Assembly: GCA_964479665.1 (NCBI GenBank) | Contig: CAYZNN010000017.1 | Coordinates: 11,434 to 75,433 of the forward strand | Reading direction: 5' to 3' | DNA from: UBA2287 sp964479665 | GTDB lineage: Bacteria > Bacteroidota > Bacteroidia > Bacteroidales > Tenuifilaceae | DNA: 64,000 bases | Part shown: one piece after another, positions 44,848 through 53,454 of the stretch | Layout of the letters: every line of letters begins with the position of its first letter | Numbering within the stretch: the first letter of the stretch is position 1 | Translations under genes and position numbers: made by a program | Notes under the pieces: generated by a model | What the model was told of the DNA's origin: nothing | Seen by the model: only the letters and a program-made list of their open reading frames with translations | Databases searched by the model: none

Positions 44848-45261
44848 CTATTTCAAATTTACATTGCTACTTTTGGTAAGGTTATTCATAATTCCATAAA
44901 TTTTGCTGCTCCAAGGCGAATAGGTTCGCGAGATGCGATTAAGTGTAAGCCTTAAACTTTCGGAGTCGTGTTGGTCGCTTATGAACATATGAAGGGCAAG
45001 GGCTATAGCTGCTGCTTCCTCTCCACTAGTGCTTGGTTTAATCTCGGGTTCTGCAGTTTTCTTTTTACGTTTAGAAGAAATTTTTAGCGCAAAGAGTATT
45101 AAGTTGTCAATATTCTGAAAAATGGTCGCTGTAATAGCAAGTACTACAATTACTACGAACATTGCTATAAGGGTCATTCCAAACCCAAAAGGATCGAGGC
45201 GAACAAATTCGTCGGCTGTTGAGTGGGCGCCTGCTTGTGCTAAAACTATTAAACTATTCAT
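44848..45261 (-). CDS. Decarboxylase gamma subunit (OadG family)
   Basis: A 137-residue protein with one membrane segment (GMTLIAMFVVIVVLAITATIF, residues about 28-48) after a short N-terminal tail, and a charged C-terminal part. OadG proteins tether the carboxyltransferase to the membrane and assist assembly. Sequence conservation in this family is low; the call depends on topology, size and operon position. Confidence 0.85.
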   Translation of the reverse strand: MNSLIVLAQAGAHSTADEFVRLDPFGFGMTLIAMFVVIVVLAITATIFQNIDNLILFALKISSKRKKKTAEPEIKPSTSGEEAAAIALALHMFISDQHDSESLRLTLNRISRTYSPWSSKIYGIMNNLTKSSNVNLK

Positions 45262-45271
45262 TGGCCCGAGT

Positions 45272-46837
45272 TTATAATGGTAAATTGGAATGCTTGCGAG
45301 GTGGATTCACCAATTTTTTGGTTTGTAGCGACTGCAGAGCCCTGATGATGCGGAATCGGGTATTGCGCGGTTCAATAACATCGTCGATATAACCAAATTT
45401 AGCGGCAACGTAGGGATTGGCAAACTTGTCTTTGTATTCCTGCTCTTTGCGAATAAGCATTTCAACCTTGGCTTTTTCGTCCTCAATCGACTCGAGTTCG
45501 CGGCTTAGCAGAACTTCAATGGCTCCCTTGGGGCCCATTACGGCAATTTCGGCACCTGGCCATGCGTAGTTAATGTCGCCACGCAGGTGTTTTGAACTCA
45601 TTACATCGTAGGCACCTCCGTAGGCCTTTCGCAGAATTACCGTTACTTTGGGAACGGTTGCTTCGCCATAGGCAAATAGCAGTTTGGCACCATGTAGAAT
45701 AATACCGTTGTATTCCTGTCCGGTGCCCGGAAGGAAGCCTGGTACGTCGACAAGAGTAACCAGTGGGATGTTGAATGCATCGCAGAAGCGAACAAAACGG
45801 GCAGCTTTACGCGAGGCGTTAATGTCGAGAACACCCGCTAGGTACTTTGGCTGGTTTGCTATTAACCCTACCGAAATTCCGTTGAAACGAGCAAAACAGG
45901 TAATTATATTGGCTGCAAAATCGCGCTGAACTTCCAAATATTCGCCGTAGTCGACAATAGCTTCAATTACCTCTTTTACATCGTAGGGTTTATTTGCAGT
46001 ATCGGGTATTATATCGTTTAGGGAGTCCTCAAGCCGGTCGATGGGGTCGTCGCAGGGTGCTACGGGTGGCTCTTCTAAATTATTTTGGGGCAGGAAGCTC
46101 ATCAGTTTTCGAATGAGTAAAATACCCTCTTCTTCATTTTCGGCAACAAAATGGGCTACGCCCGATTTCGATGCGTGAACTTCAGCACCTCCCAATTGCT
46201 CTGCTGTTACGGTTTCACCAGTTACGGTTTTTACCACTTTGGGTCCGGTTACAAACATATAGCTAGTGTTTCGGCTCATTACAATAAAGTCGGTTAGAGC
46301 TGGCGAGTATACAGCACCGCCTGCACAAGGACCGAAAATAGCCGAGATTTGGGGGATAACCCCAGAGGCTAGAATATTGCGTTGGAAAATATCGGCATAG
46401 CCGCCAAGGCTTTTCACCCCTTCCTGAATGCGTGCACCACCGCTATCGTTTATGCCAATAACGGGAGCCCCAACCTTCATAGCCATGTCCATTATTTTAC
46501 AGATTTTTGCAGCGAACATTTCTGAAAGGGAACCGCCAAATACTGTAAAGTCTTGCGAGAATATGTAAACCAAACGGCCATCGATAGTGCCGTAGCCGGT
46601 AACAACTCCGTCGGACAGATAGGTTTCCTTTTCTAAACCAAAATCGATACAACGGTGCGAGACAAACATGTCGAATTCTTCGAAGCTGCCCTCATCGAGC
46701 ATTAGGTCGATTCGCTCGCGGGCGGTTAGCTTACCTTTTTTATGTTGGGCCTCAATACGCTTTTCGCCTCCGCCTAGCTTGGCCTTTTCCCTCAGTTCAA
46801 TGAGTTCTTTTATTTTTTCCTTATTAATGCTGGTCAT
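45272..46837 (-). CDS. Methylmalonyl-CoA decarboxylase carboxyltransferase subunit (MmdA / acyl-CoA carboxylase beta)
   Basis: A 521-residue acyl-CoA carboxyltransferase with both crotonase-like halves. The acyl-CoA and biotin sites are visible in NDSGGARIQEGVKSLGGYADIF near 130, GPCAGGAVYSPALTDF near 170 and DVPGFLPGTGQEYNG near 365. It transfers the carboxyl group from methylmalonyl-CoA to biotin on the carrier subunit. The same protein family serves propionyl-CoA carboxylase, but the adjacent OadB/OadG-type genes and the epimerase point to the sodium-pumping decarboxylase of propionate fermentation. Confidence 0.94.
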   Translation of the reverse strand: MTSINKEKIKELIELREKAKLGGGEKRIEAQHKKGKLTARERIDLMLDEGSFEEFDMFVSHRCIDFGLEKETYLSDGVVTGYGTIDGRLVYIFSQDFTVFGGSLSEMFAAKICKIMDMAMKVGAPVIGINDSGGARIQEGVKSLGGYADIFQRNILASGVIPQISAIFGPCAGGAVYSPALTDFIVMSRNTSYMFVTGPKVVKTVTGETVTAEQLGGAEVHASKSGVAHFVAENEEEGILLIRKLMSFLPQNNLEEPPVAPCDDPIDRLEDSLNDIIPDTANKPYDVKEVIEAIVDYGEYLEVQRDFAANIITCFARFNGISVGLIANQPKYLAGVLDINASRKAARFVRFCDAFNIPLVTLVDVPGFLPGTGQEYNGIILHGAKLLFAYGEATVPKVTVILRKAYGGAYDVMSSKHLRGDINYAWPGAEIAVMGPKGAIEVLLSRELESIEDEKAKVEMLIRKEQEYKDKFANPYVAAKFGYIDDVIEPRNTRFRIIRALQSLQTKKLVNPPRKHSNLPL

Positions 46838-46860
46838 GGGATTTATATTTGGAGGTACGA

Positions 46861-47271
46861 TTATTTCTTCTTATTCTCGCAAAACTCTGTTAACACACCA
46901 AACGTGGATTTGGGATGTAGAAATGCAATGTCGAGTCCTTCGGCACCCCTCCGAGGAGCTTTGTCGATTAGGTTAATGCCCTTCGATTCTGCTTCGCTAA
47001 GTTGGCTTTCAATACCCTCAACGGCATATGCAATATGGTGTACACCCTCGCCCTTTTTTTCAATGAACTTTCCAATGGGGCCTTCGGGGTCGGTCGATTC
47101 GAGCAGTTCAATTTTGGTTTGCCCAACCATAAAGAAGGCAGTTTTAACCTTTTGGTCCTTAACTTCCTCAATGTTATAGCATTTAAGCCCAAGAACGTTT
47201 TCATAAAAAGGAATGGCTTCGTTAATATCTTTTACTGCTATTCCAATGTGCTCAATGTGTGTTATTTTCAT
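46861..47271 (-). CDS. mce: Methylmalonyl-CoA epimerase
   Basis: A 136-residue vicinal-oxygen-chelate enzyme that interconverts the R and S forms of methylmalonyl-CoA, feeding the decarboxylase encoded just downstream. Metal ligands are in HIEHIGIAVKD at the start, the KTAFFMVGQTKIEL strand, GVHHIAYAV near 77 and GVLTEFCE at the end. Start is clear and preceded by a promoter-like element. First gene of the operon. Confidence 0.96.
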   Translation of the reverse strand: MKITHIEHIGIAVKDINEAIPFYENVLGLKCYNIEEVKDQKVKTAFFMVGQTKIELLESTDPEGPIGKFIEKKGEGVHHIAYAVEGIESQLSEAESKGINLIDKAPRRGAEGLDIAFLHPKSTFGVLTEFCENKKK

Positions 47272-47296
47272 GGTGGTAGTATTTTATTTAATGGCA

Positions 47297-47304
47297 CAAA
47301 AATA
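47297..47304 (-). promoter_or_regulatory. Putative mce operon promoter -7 element (TATTTTTG)
   Basis: Minus-strand TATTTTTG matches TAnnTTTG 26 bases before the mce start. Confidence 0.45.
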
Positions 47305-47559
47305 GAACCGATATTTTTATGTTTTGCTGTTAGTTAACTGGTTTTACAGCTCATTTTCAATTGTTTTTCAACATAAAAAGGCACTATTTTTTATCATGTT
47401 TTAGCACCTCAAGAATCTCATTAAGTGTTGAAAATTAATTTTTTACAAATGCCTGTACATGCAATTTATGATGTTTAATTTTAATCGATTGGGCCTAAAA
47501 AAATACTGAAATACTTTGAATTACCGCAGTTTTCACCCATTGATAAATGGATCTTTATA

Positions 47560-47567
47560 TATTTTTG
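47560..47567 (+). promoter_or_regulatory. Putative tcdA promoter -7 element (TATTTTTG)
   Basis: TATTTTTG matches TAnnTTTG, with a TTG at 47540-47542 as a possible -33 element; both lie just before the tcdA start. Confidence 0.5.
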
Positions 47568-47584
47568 GCCAAGAATAGAAATGC

Positions 47585-48298
47585 ATGAGCTGGTTGGAGC
47601 GAACCAAATTGTTGCTAGGAGCAAAAGCCATTGCTAAACTTAACAGGAGCCATGTGCTGGTTGTTGGGTTAGGTGGAGTTGGAGCCTATGCCGCCGAGCA
47701 AATATGTAGGGCTGGGGTAGGTAGCATGACGATTGTTGATGGCGATAACCTTCACCCAACCAATTTAAACCGGCAGTTGCCTGCGCTCATGTCCACCATG
47801 GGGCTCCCCAAGGCTGAAGTGATGGGCAAGCGGTTGACTGATATCAATCCCGACCTCAAACTTCAGGTAGTTCAGGAGTATATTCGAGACGAACGTATGG
47901 TTGAGATCCTTTCGCAACCCTACGATTATGTGGTCGACGCAATCGATACACTTTCGCCCAAAGTGTTTCTTATTTATCATAGTATGAATTTTGGACTCAA
48001 GCTGGTAAGTTCGCTGGGAAGCGGGGGCAAAATCGATCCTTCGAAAATTCAGATTGCCGACATTGAGGAGTCGTTTGGCTGCCCATTGGGCAGAATGCTT
48101 CGCAAGCGCCTTCATAGGCTTGGTATTAGAAGCGGCTTTAAGGTGGTTTTCTCTACCGAGGAGGTCCCTAACGAGGCCATGCGTCCATGCGAGGGAGAGC
48201 CCAATAAGAAAACAATCATTGGAACCATTTCGTACATGCCACCCATATTTGGTTGCACTATTGCTTCTGTAGTTATTCGCGACCTGATAGACAAGTAG
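47585..48298 (+). CDS. tcdA: tRNA threonylcarbamoyladenosine dehydratase
   Basis: ThiF/E1-like ATP-dependent enzyme that cyclises t6A37 to ct6A in tRNA. The 237-residue product has the nucleotide-binding loop GLGGVGAYAAE (residues 28-38), the VDGD/NLNRQ block near 51-64 and KLVSSLGSGGKIDPSKIQI near 138, which are TcdA (CsdL) features. E1-like ThiF/MoeB proteins differ by a C-terminal zinc Cys pair absent here. Monocistronic, or possibly followed by the RelA/SpoT gene 60 bases on. Confidence 0.92.
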   Translation: MSWLERTKLLLGAKAIAKLNRSHVLVVGLGGVGAYAAEQICRAGVGSMTIVDGDNLHPTNLNRQLPALMSTMGLPKAEVMGKRLTDINPDLKLQVVQEYIRDERMVEILSQPYDYVVDAIDTLSPKVFLIYHSMNFGLKLVSSLGSGGKIDPSKIQIADIEESFGCPLGRMLRKRLHRLGIRSGFKVVFSTEEVPNEAMRPCEGEPNKKTIIGTISYMPPIFGCTIASVVIRDLIDK

Positions 48299-48358
48299 TA
48301 TCAACGCTTGTTTTGAACCCGCCAAAAGTTTATATTTAAACCATCCAAATACCTAGGC

Positions 48359-50569
48359 ATGAAGTTAGAAGTTAAGGGCTCCCAGCAGCAGTTGGCATAC
48401 CGGTATAGGCGATTGCTGAAGGCAATTGGCCAAAAGGTTTCGCCTTCCGAAATTAAGCAGATTCGTTCCGCAATAAAGCATGCCTCAATTCTTTTTCTTA
48501 ATAAGAAAACCTCAGCTGGTTTACCCTATGTTTACCATTTAATTGACGTGGCCCGAATTTGTGCCGAAGAACTTGGCCTTGGAGTTAACTCTGTAGTTGC
48601 AGCCCTTCTTCACGAAACCTTAAGCGAAAAGTTGGTAACTTCCATTGAATTGTACAAGCGATATGGGGCTGTGGTTACTCAAATAGTTGAAGGCGTTACA
48701 CGGGTTTCGGCCATCGACCCTAAAGATCCTAAAACCCAAGCTGACTCTTTTCGCGAACTCATTGTTACGCTTGCCAATGATGCTCGCGTAATACTGATAA
48801 TGCTAGCCGACAGACTCGAAACCATGCGAACCCTTGGTTATGAAGAGGTAGATGTTCAACTCAAAAAGTCGTGGGAGGCATTCTACCTATATGCACCCTT
48901 GGCCCATCGGTTGGGGCTTTACAAGGTGAAGTCTGAAATGGAAGATTTGGCAATGAAGTTCACCAATACCGATGAATACATTAGTATAGTTAGAAAACTT
49001 CGTAATAGTGCCACTCGTCGGAACCGATTTATTAAAGAATTTATTTCACCTATAGAAAGGGAGCTTAAAAAGCGTCGGTTTAATTTTGAAATAAAGGGCA
49101 GGCCCAAATCCATTTATTCTATTTGGAAGAAGATTCAGAAACAAGGCGTTCCTTTCGAGGAGGTGTACGATGTGTTTGCCATACGAATAATTCTCAACAG
49201 CCCTGCGGAACGTGAGAAATCTGACTGCTGGCAGGTATATTCCTTAATAACCGATTGGTGGACACCTAACCCAGAGCGGCTTCGCGACTGGATTTCGGTG
49301 CCCAAAAGCAATGGCTACGAATCGTTGCATACAACAGTTGTTGGTCCCGAAGGTAAATTTGTAGAAGTGCAAATCCGAACACAACGAATGGACGAGGTTG
49401 CTGAGAAGGGTTTGGCAGCCCACTGGAAATACAAGGGCATACGTCAGGATCAGGGACTCGATAGTTGGTTGACCCGAATCCGAGAATCGCTCGATTCCCC
49501 GTCGGCACTACCCGAGGACATAGTTGACTCATTTCAGTCGAACCTTTACAGCAAAGAAATATATGCTTTTACGCCCAATGGCGATCTGAAAAAGTTACCA
49601 ATGGGAGCCACCCTGCTCGACTTTGCTTTTGAAGTGCATTCAAATTTGGGTTCGCAATGCGTTGGGGGAAAGGTGAATGGCAAAAATGTTACAATTAAGC
49701 ATGTGCTCCAAAATGGCGATGTAGTAGAGGTTATATCATCTAAAAACCAGAAGCCCAAGATCGATTGGTTGCAATTTGTTGTTACTAGTAAGGCTAAAAG
49801 TAAAATTAAACAGAGTTTAAGGGAAGAAAAGAACAAGCAGCTTTCAGTAGGAAAGGAGGCTCTTTACCGAAGGCTAAAGAACTGGAAAGTGGAGGATTCT
49901 GATGCTGCAATTAGGATTTTTTGTAAGCACCTTAAATTGAAAAATTCGGCAAAACTATTCGAGCTCATTGCTGCCGAAGAGATTAACCTTAGCCAGCTGA
50001 AGGAGTTGCTTGCCAAACCCGAAAAACCTGCCGATTTGCCTGCAGAGCAAGCACTAAAACTCGACACCAATACTATTACCTCCGATGAACAAACCGAACC
50101 CGTTTCGACCGATTACCTTATAATTGATGAGAAACTGGTTAATGTCGACTACAAGCTTGCCAAATGCTGTAAACCCATTCTGGGCGATAATATATTTGGA
50201 TTTGTAACGGTAAACGAGGGTATAAAAATTCATCGTACAAGTTGTCCCAATGCAGCATCGCTGCATTCACGATTCGGCTATCGTATTGTTAAAGCCAAAT
50301 GGAAGCAAACTGCAACTGCTGCCGGTTCGTTTCAAACAACCATAAAGGTTACAGGTTACGACGAGCTGGGAATGGTTAATCGGATTTCGGAAGTGATAAG
50401 TAAGGACTTGAAAGTGAATATCCGTTCCTTTTCAATGGGGTCGGCAAACGGAATGTTTGAGGGAACCATCCAGCTATATGTGTTCGATACTAAGCACCTC
50501 GAGATGCTCCTCTATCGGCTTGGAAAAGTTAAGGGAATAGTTAAAGCCGTAAGACTTAGAGGGAATTGA
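48359..50569 (+). CDS. RelA/SpoT homologue, likely synthetase-only
   Basis: A 736-residue long RSH protein: N-terminal HD domain (30-190), ppGpp synthetase domain (240-360), TGS (400-460), helical and zinc-finger region, and C-terminal ACT domain (about 660-736). The synthetase looks intact (DVFAIRIIL, DWISVPKSNGYESLHTT, VEVQIRT, AAHWKYKG). The hydrolase site is not: H60, H85 and D151 (Streptococcus Rel H53, H77, D144) remain, but the HD aspartate is E86, the following E-D pair is S89-E90, and LADRLHNMRT reads LADRLETMRT. It probably makes but does not degrade (p)ppGpp, implying a second RSH elsewhere. Confidence 0.93.
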   Translation: MKLEVKGSQQQLAYRYRRLLKAIGQKVSPSEIKQIRSAIKHASILFLNKKTSAGLPYVYHLIDVARICAEELGLGVNSVVAALLHETLSEKLVTSIELYKRYGAVVTQIVEGVTRVSAIDPKDPKTQADSFRELIVTLANDARVILIMLADRLETMRTLGYEEVDVQLKKSWEAFYLYAPLAHRLGLYKVKSEMEDLAMKFTNTDEYISIVRKLRNSATRRNRFIKEFISPIERELKKRRFNFEIKGRPKSIYSIWKKIQKQGVPFEEVYDVFAIRIILNSPAEREKSDCWQVYSLITDWWTPNPERLRDWISVPKSNGYESLHTTVVGPEGKFVEVQIRTQRMDEVAEKGLAAHWKYKGIRQDQGLDSWLTRIRESLDSPSALPEDIVDSFQSNLYSKEIYAFTPNGDLKKLPMGATLLDFAFEVHSNLGSQCVGGKVNGKNVTIKHVLQNGDVVEVISSKNQKPKIDWLQFVVTSKAKSKIKQSLREEKNKQLSVGKEALYRRLKNWKVEDSDAAIRIFCKHLKLKNSAKLFELIAAEEINLSQLKELLAKPEKPADLPAEQALKLDTNTITSDEQTEPVSTDYLIIDEKLVNVDYKLAKCCKPILGDNIFGFVTVNEGIKIHRTSCPNAASLHSRFGYRIVKAKWKQTATAAGSFQTTIKVTGYDELGMVNRISEVISKDLKVNIRSFSMGSANGMFEGTIQLYVFDTKHLEMLLYRLGKVKGIVKAVRLRGN

Positions 50570-50593
50570 AGCTGATAACCGATAACCCTTTAA

Positions 50594-50911
50594 TCATTCT
50601 TCCTCAGTAAGTTTCTGAATTGCTTGCTCCAGTTGCAGCGACTTGAGCCGCAGAAAATGCTCGAGGGCTTTATTTACTAATATTTCAACGGGCTCATTTT
50701 GGTATCGGGCCAGAATTTTAAACTGCTTTAGGGTTCTTAAATCGATTGTAACATCGTTTTCGGCTTTCTCAGTAGCCTGCGCTTGAGCAGCAGGTTCTGC
50801 AGCAATTGGTTGCTCTATTATTTCGAGGGGTTTTTCGGGTTCCTTTATGAAACGTGTGTGCGACATGAGAGCCTTTTGTATGTCGCCTATGCTATGCCTA
50901 TTTTTTGCCAT
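50594..50911 (-). CDS. Small ParA-partner protein, possible ribbon-helix-helix
   Basis: A 105-residue basic-start, acidic-end protein. Residues 38-55 are Ala/Glu/Pro-rich linker; residues 56-90 (TIDLRTLKQFKILARY, then EILVNKALEHFLRL) have the strand-helix-helix pattern of ribbon-helix-helix DNA-binding domains. Its start overlaps the end of the ParA gene by 14 bases, so the two are translated together and it is probably the partner or cargo adaptor. Not recognisable as ParB. Convergent with the RSH gene. Confidence 0.72.
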   Translation of the reverse strand: MAKNRHSIGDIQKALMSHTRFIKEPEKPLEIIEQPIAAEPAAQAQATEKAENDVTIDLRTLKQFKILARYQNEPVEILVNKALEHFLRLKSLQLEQAIQKLTEEE

Positions 50912-51662
50912 GGCGCTTCAGTAGTTCGTTTGCAAAATCGTTATAGTCGTGCGATCCCCTGCTTCGTGGTGAGTATTCGAAAACCGACTGTTTAAAGGCA
51001 GCCGATTCCATAAGCGAAATATCTTGCCTTATGTAAGCATTAAATAGTTTGCCCTTAAAATTCTCGTTTTCCGATAGGTTGGAAATTACAGCACGACTAA
51101 ATTTAGTGTGAGGTACAAGTTTAACAAACAGAATTCCTTCGAGTTCTAAGGAAGGGTTCATGCGTTTTTTAACCTTTTCGGAAATTTGCATTATTCGGTC
51201 GAGGCCAATAAATGCAAAGTTTTCGGCCTGCATGGGCACAATAAAGGTTTGGGCAGCAACCAGCGAATTAATGCTAAGTGTACTCAAACTTGGCGGACAA
51301 TCGATTAAAATGTAGTGGTACTTATCAGCAATTTGTTCCAACCTCTCCCGAAGCATGTACTCACGCCCTGGTTCAGTATTCAGTTGGTATTCAACATCGG
51401 GTAGTTTTTCGGTTGCAGGAATTAGGTCGAGCTTGCCAACCGAAATAATAACCTCGCTTATGCTTGCTTGGCCAAGCAGCAGGTCGCCTATCCCTTTGCT
51501 ACTCGTATCGGCAGCCAGCGATATAGATAAATTGCATTGGCTGTCGAGATCGATTAGCAGAACTTTCTGCTTTTTACGGGTTAATGCCGCTCCAAGGTTA
51601 AGAACGGTGGTGGTTTTTCCAGTTCCCCCTTTATTATTAATTACAGAAATTATATGAGCCAT
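50898..51662 (-). CDS. ParA family ATPase
   Basis: A 254-residue deviant Walker A ATPase. The loop KGGTGKTT lies at residues 11-18, LLIDLDSQCNLS near 35 and ILIDCPPSLSTLSINSL near 117. ParA proteins use ATP-dependent binding to DNA or membrane to position plasmids, chromosomes or protein complexes. A full ParB with HTH is not next to it, only the small overlapping partner, so cargo may be a protein cluster rather than an origin. No parS site was recognised. Confidence 0.92.
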   Translation of the reverse strand: MAHIISVINNKGGTGKTTTVLNLGAALTRKKQKVLLIDLDSQCNLSISLAADTSSKGIGDLLLGQASISEVIISVGKLDLIPATEKLPDVEYQLNTEPGREYMLRERLEQIADKYHYILIDCPPSLSTLSINSLVAAQTFIVPMQAENFAFIGLDRIMQISEKVKKRMNPSLELEGILFVKLVPHTKFSRAVISNLSENENFKGKLFNAYIRQDISLMESAAFKQSVFEYSPRSRGSHDYNDFANELLKRHGKK

Positions 51663-51779
51663 TTTGCTTCCAGTTGGAATTAAGTCCTAAATATAGAAAA
51701 AAAATGAGAAACAATCATCGTGGTTAAGCCTGTAACACTTTTTCACCATGTAACTATAACTTTTTTTCATTTTTTCGGT

Positions 51780-51787
51780 TATATTTG
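51780..51787 (+). promoter_or_regulatory. Putative promoter -7 element (TATATTTG)
   Basis: TATATTTG matches TAnnTTTG just ahead of the exported protein gene. It overlaps the GTG at 51787 that would give a longer product, which is a reason to prefer a start further in. Confidence 0.5.
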
Positions 51788-51810
51788 TGGAGATTCAAAA
51801 AATGTTTGCC

Positions 51811-52452
51811 ATGAAAAAAAGGGTTGCATTACTGTTTTTTTTGTTAGCAAGTACTGCTTATGTAAATGCGCAACTTGTTAGAGACTTGCATAAGGTATAT
51901 ACACCCGGCTATTTCGAACAGAATAGTAACAGGGATACATCGGAGTTTAAGCCATGGAAAAGGTATACACCCGGTAAAACCAACTATTCATTCGAGGTAG
52001 GAACCAGCTACTCTTCGTTTGGTAGTGGCATGGGAATGTCTTCTTCATATATTAGCCCTTCTGTAGTTTTTTCACCCACTCAAAATTTGATGATTGAAGC
52101 GGGAGGACGCTTCTCTTACAATAATTTCAGCGGCGCTCCAATGTTAATGCAAAGTAGTAACGGGCAAATTGAACCTGCTAGTTCCGGAAATCCAACCGAA
52201 GCCTATGTTCGTGCTCATTATATTGTAAACAACCGCTTAAGCGTGTATGGTTCTGGAGCATTTGGGCAGAATCAGGTTTACTATTCTCCCTACAGCCGAA
52301 CTTTTGGCTCATCGAATTACCAGCATATTTCTTTTGGCATGGACTACAAGATAAGCGAAAAGGTTTCCATAGGGGCCTCGTTTGGAATTACCAATGGCCC
52401 AGCATGGGGAACCCCATATGGTCGTTATGGCTGGAGCCCCTTTATGCCTTAA
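51811..52452 (+). CDS. Exported beta-rich protein, probable outer-membrane protein
   Basis: A 213-residue protein with signal peptide (LLFFLLASTAYVNAQ). The mature part alternates Ser, Tyr, Gly and aromatic residues in strands (YSFEVGTSYSSFGSG, NLMIEAGGRFSYNNF, HISFGMDYKISEKVSIGASFGI) as in small outer-membrane barrels. No family name is offered. ATG 51811 is preferred because the longer GTG start lies on the promoter element. Followed by a strong terminator. Confidence 0.8.
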   Translation: MKKRVALLFFLLASTAYVNAQLVRDLHKVYTPGYFEQNSNRDTSEFKPWKRYTPGKTNYSFEVGTSYSSFGSGMGMSSSYISPSVVFSPTQNLMIEAGGRFSYNNFSGAPMLMQSSNGQIEPASSGNPTEAYVRAHYIVNNRLSVYGSGAFGQNQVYYSPYSRTFGSSNYQHISFGMDYKISEKVSIGASFGITNGPAWGTPYGRYGWSPFMP

Positions 52453-52468
52453 GCACATAAAAGAAATT

Positions 52469-52505
52469 AAAAAAGCCTATTGAAAAAATTTCAATAGGCT
52501 TTTTT
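52469..52505. terminator. Bidirectional terminator
   Basis: AAAAAAGCCTATTGA / TCAATAGGCTTTTTT stem with loop AAAAAATT between the convergent exported protein and folD genes. Confidence 0.88.
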
Positions 52506-52520
52506 AATTTAAGCAGATTA

Positions 52521-53402
52521 TTATCTGTATATCTCTTTTTTAAAGGCTTTCAGAGTATTTTTTAAGAGGGACACTATGGTAAGCGGTCCAACTCCTCCTG
52601 GTACTGGAGTAATGTAGCTACACTTAGGGGCAACCTCGTCGTACTTTACGTCGCCTACAAGTTTCCAGCCCGATTTTGTGTTGTTGCTTTCAATCCGTGT
52701 AATACCAACATCGATAACAACTGCACCTTCCTTAACCATGTTCTCCGTAACAAATTCGGGCTGGCCAAGTGCTGCTATAAGAATGTCAGCAGAACTGAGA
52801 ACTTCTGCAAGGTTCTGTGTTCGGCTATGGCAAAGTGTTACGGTGCAATCGCCGGGGTAACCCTTTTGCGAAAGCAAATTGGCCATGGGACGGCCAACAA
52901 TGTTGCTTCTGCCTAGAACCACGCAGTGCTTTCCCGATGTTTCAATTTTATAACGGCGAAGCAATTCCATAATACCGTTGGGCGTAGCCGAAACGTAGGC
53001 GGGAAGGCCAATAGTCATGCGTCCCACGTTCACAGGGTGAAAACCATCAACATCCTTTTTGGGATCGATAGCCTCAATCACTTTTTGGTCGGAAATGTGC
53101 TTGGGAAGCGGAAGCTGAATAATGAAGCCATCTACATTCGGGTTTTGGTTGAGTTCGTCAACTTTGCCAAGTAATTCGGCTTCTGAAATGGTATCGGGAA
53201 ATCGGAGAACGGTACTTTGAAAGCCAACCTGAGCACACGATTTTTCTTTGTGACCCACATAGGTTTCGCTTGCGCCGTCGTTGCCAACCAAAATGGCTAC
53301 TAGGTGAGGAGCTCGCTTGCCGTTAGCTACCATTTGCGCCACCTCAGTGGCAATTTCTTGTTTGACCAAATCGGCAATTTTTTTTCCATCGAGAATTTCC
53401 AT
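52521..53402 (-). CDS. folD: Bifunctional methylenetetrahydrofolate dehydrogenase / methenyltetrahydrofolate cyclohydrolase
   Basis: One-carbon enzyme interconverting methylene-, methenyl- and formyl-THF. The 293-residue product starts MEILDGKKIAD and has the active-site lysine region YVGHKEKSC near 52, FIIQLPLPKH near 98, the DVDGFHPVN block near 120, and the NADP loop VVLGRSNIVGRP near 160; PVPGGVGPLT closes the protein. A start four codons earlier is possible but unlike the family. Confidence 0.97.
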   Translation of the reverse strand: MEILDGKKIADLVKQEIATEVAQMVANGKRAPHLVAILVGNDGASETYVGHKEKSCAQVGFQSTVLRFPDTISEAELLGKVDELNQNPNVDGFIIQLPLPKHISDQKVIEAIDPKKDVDGFHPVNVGRMTIGLPAYVSATPNGIMELLRRYKIETSGKHCVVLGRSNIVGRPMANLLSQKGYPGDCTVTLCHSRTQNLAEVLSSADILIAALGQPEFVTENMVKEGAVVIDVGITRIESNNTKSGWKLVGDVKYDEVAPKCSYITPVPGGVGPLTIVSLLKNTLKAFKKEIYR

Positions 53403-53454
53403 AGTTTGGTGCATTATGTTTGTATTGGAAACAAGATAATTTGAAAAATGTTGG

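Larger units (their letters stand above)
47272..47584. other. Divergent intergenic region (mce / tcdA), 313 bases
   Basis: An AT-rich gap between divergent operons. Besides the two promoter elements listed separately, I see no coding sequence, hairpin of note, riboswitch-like structure or repeat in it. Confidence 0.6.

Noticed and set aside
47765..48325. 186-residue antisense open frame over tcdA
   Set aside because: Overlaps the conserved TcdA motifs on the opposite strand and matches no family.
50594..51662. Chromosomal origin partition locus (parABS)
   Set aside because: No ParB, no parS-like palindromes and no oriC-type or dnaA sequence nearby.
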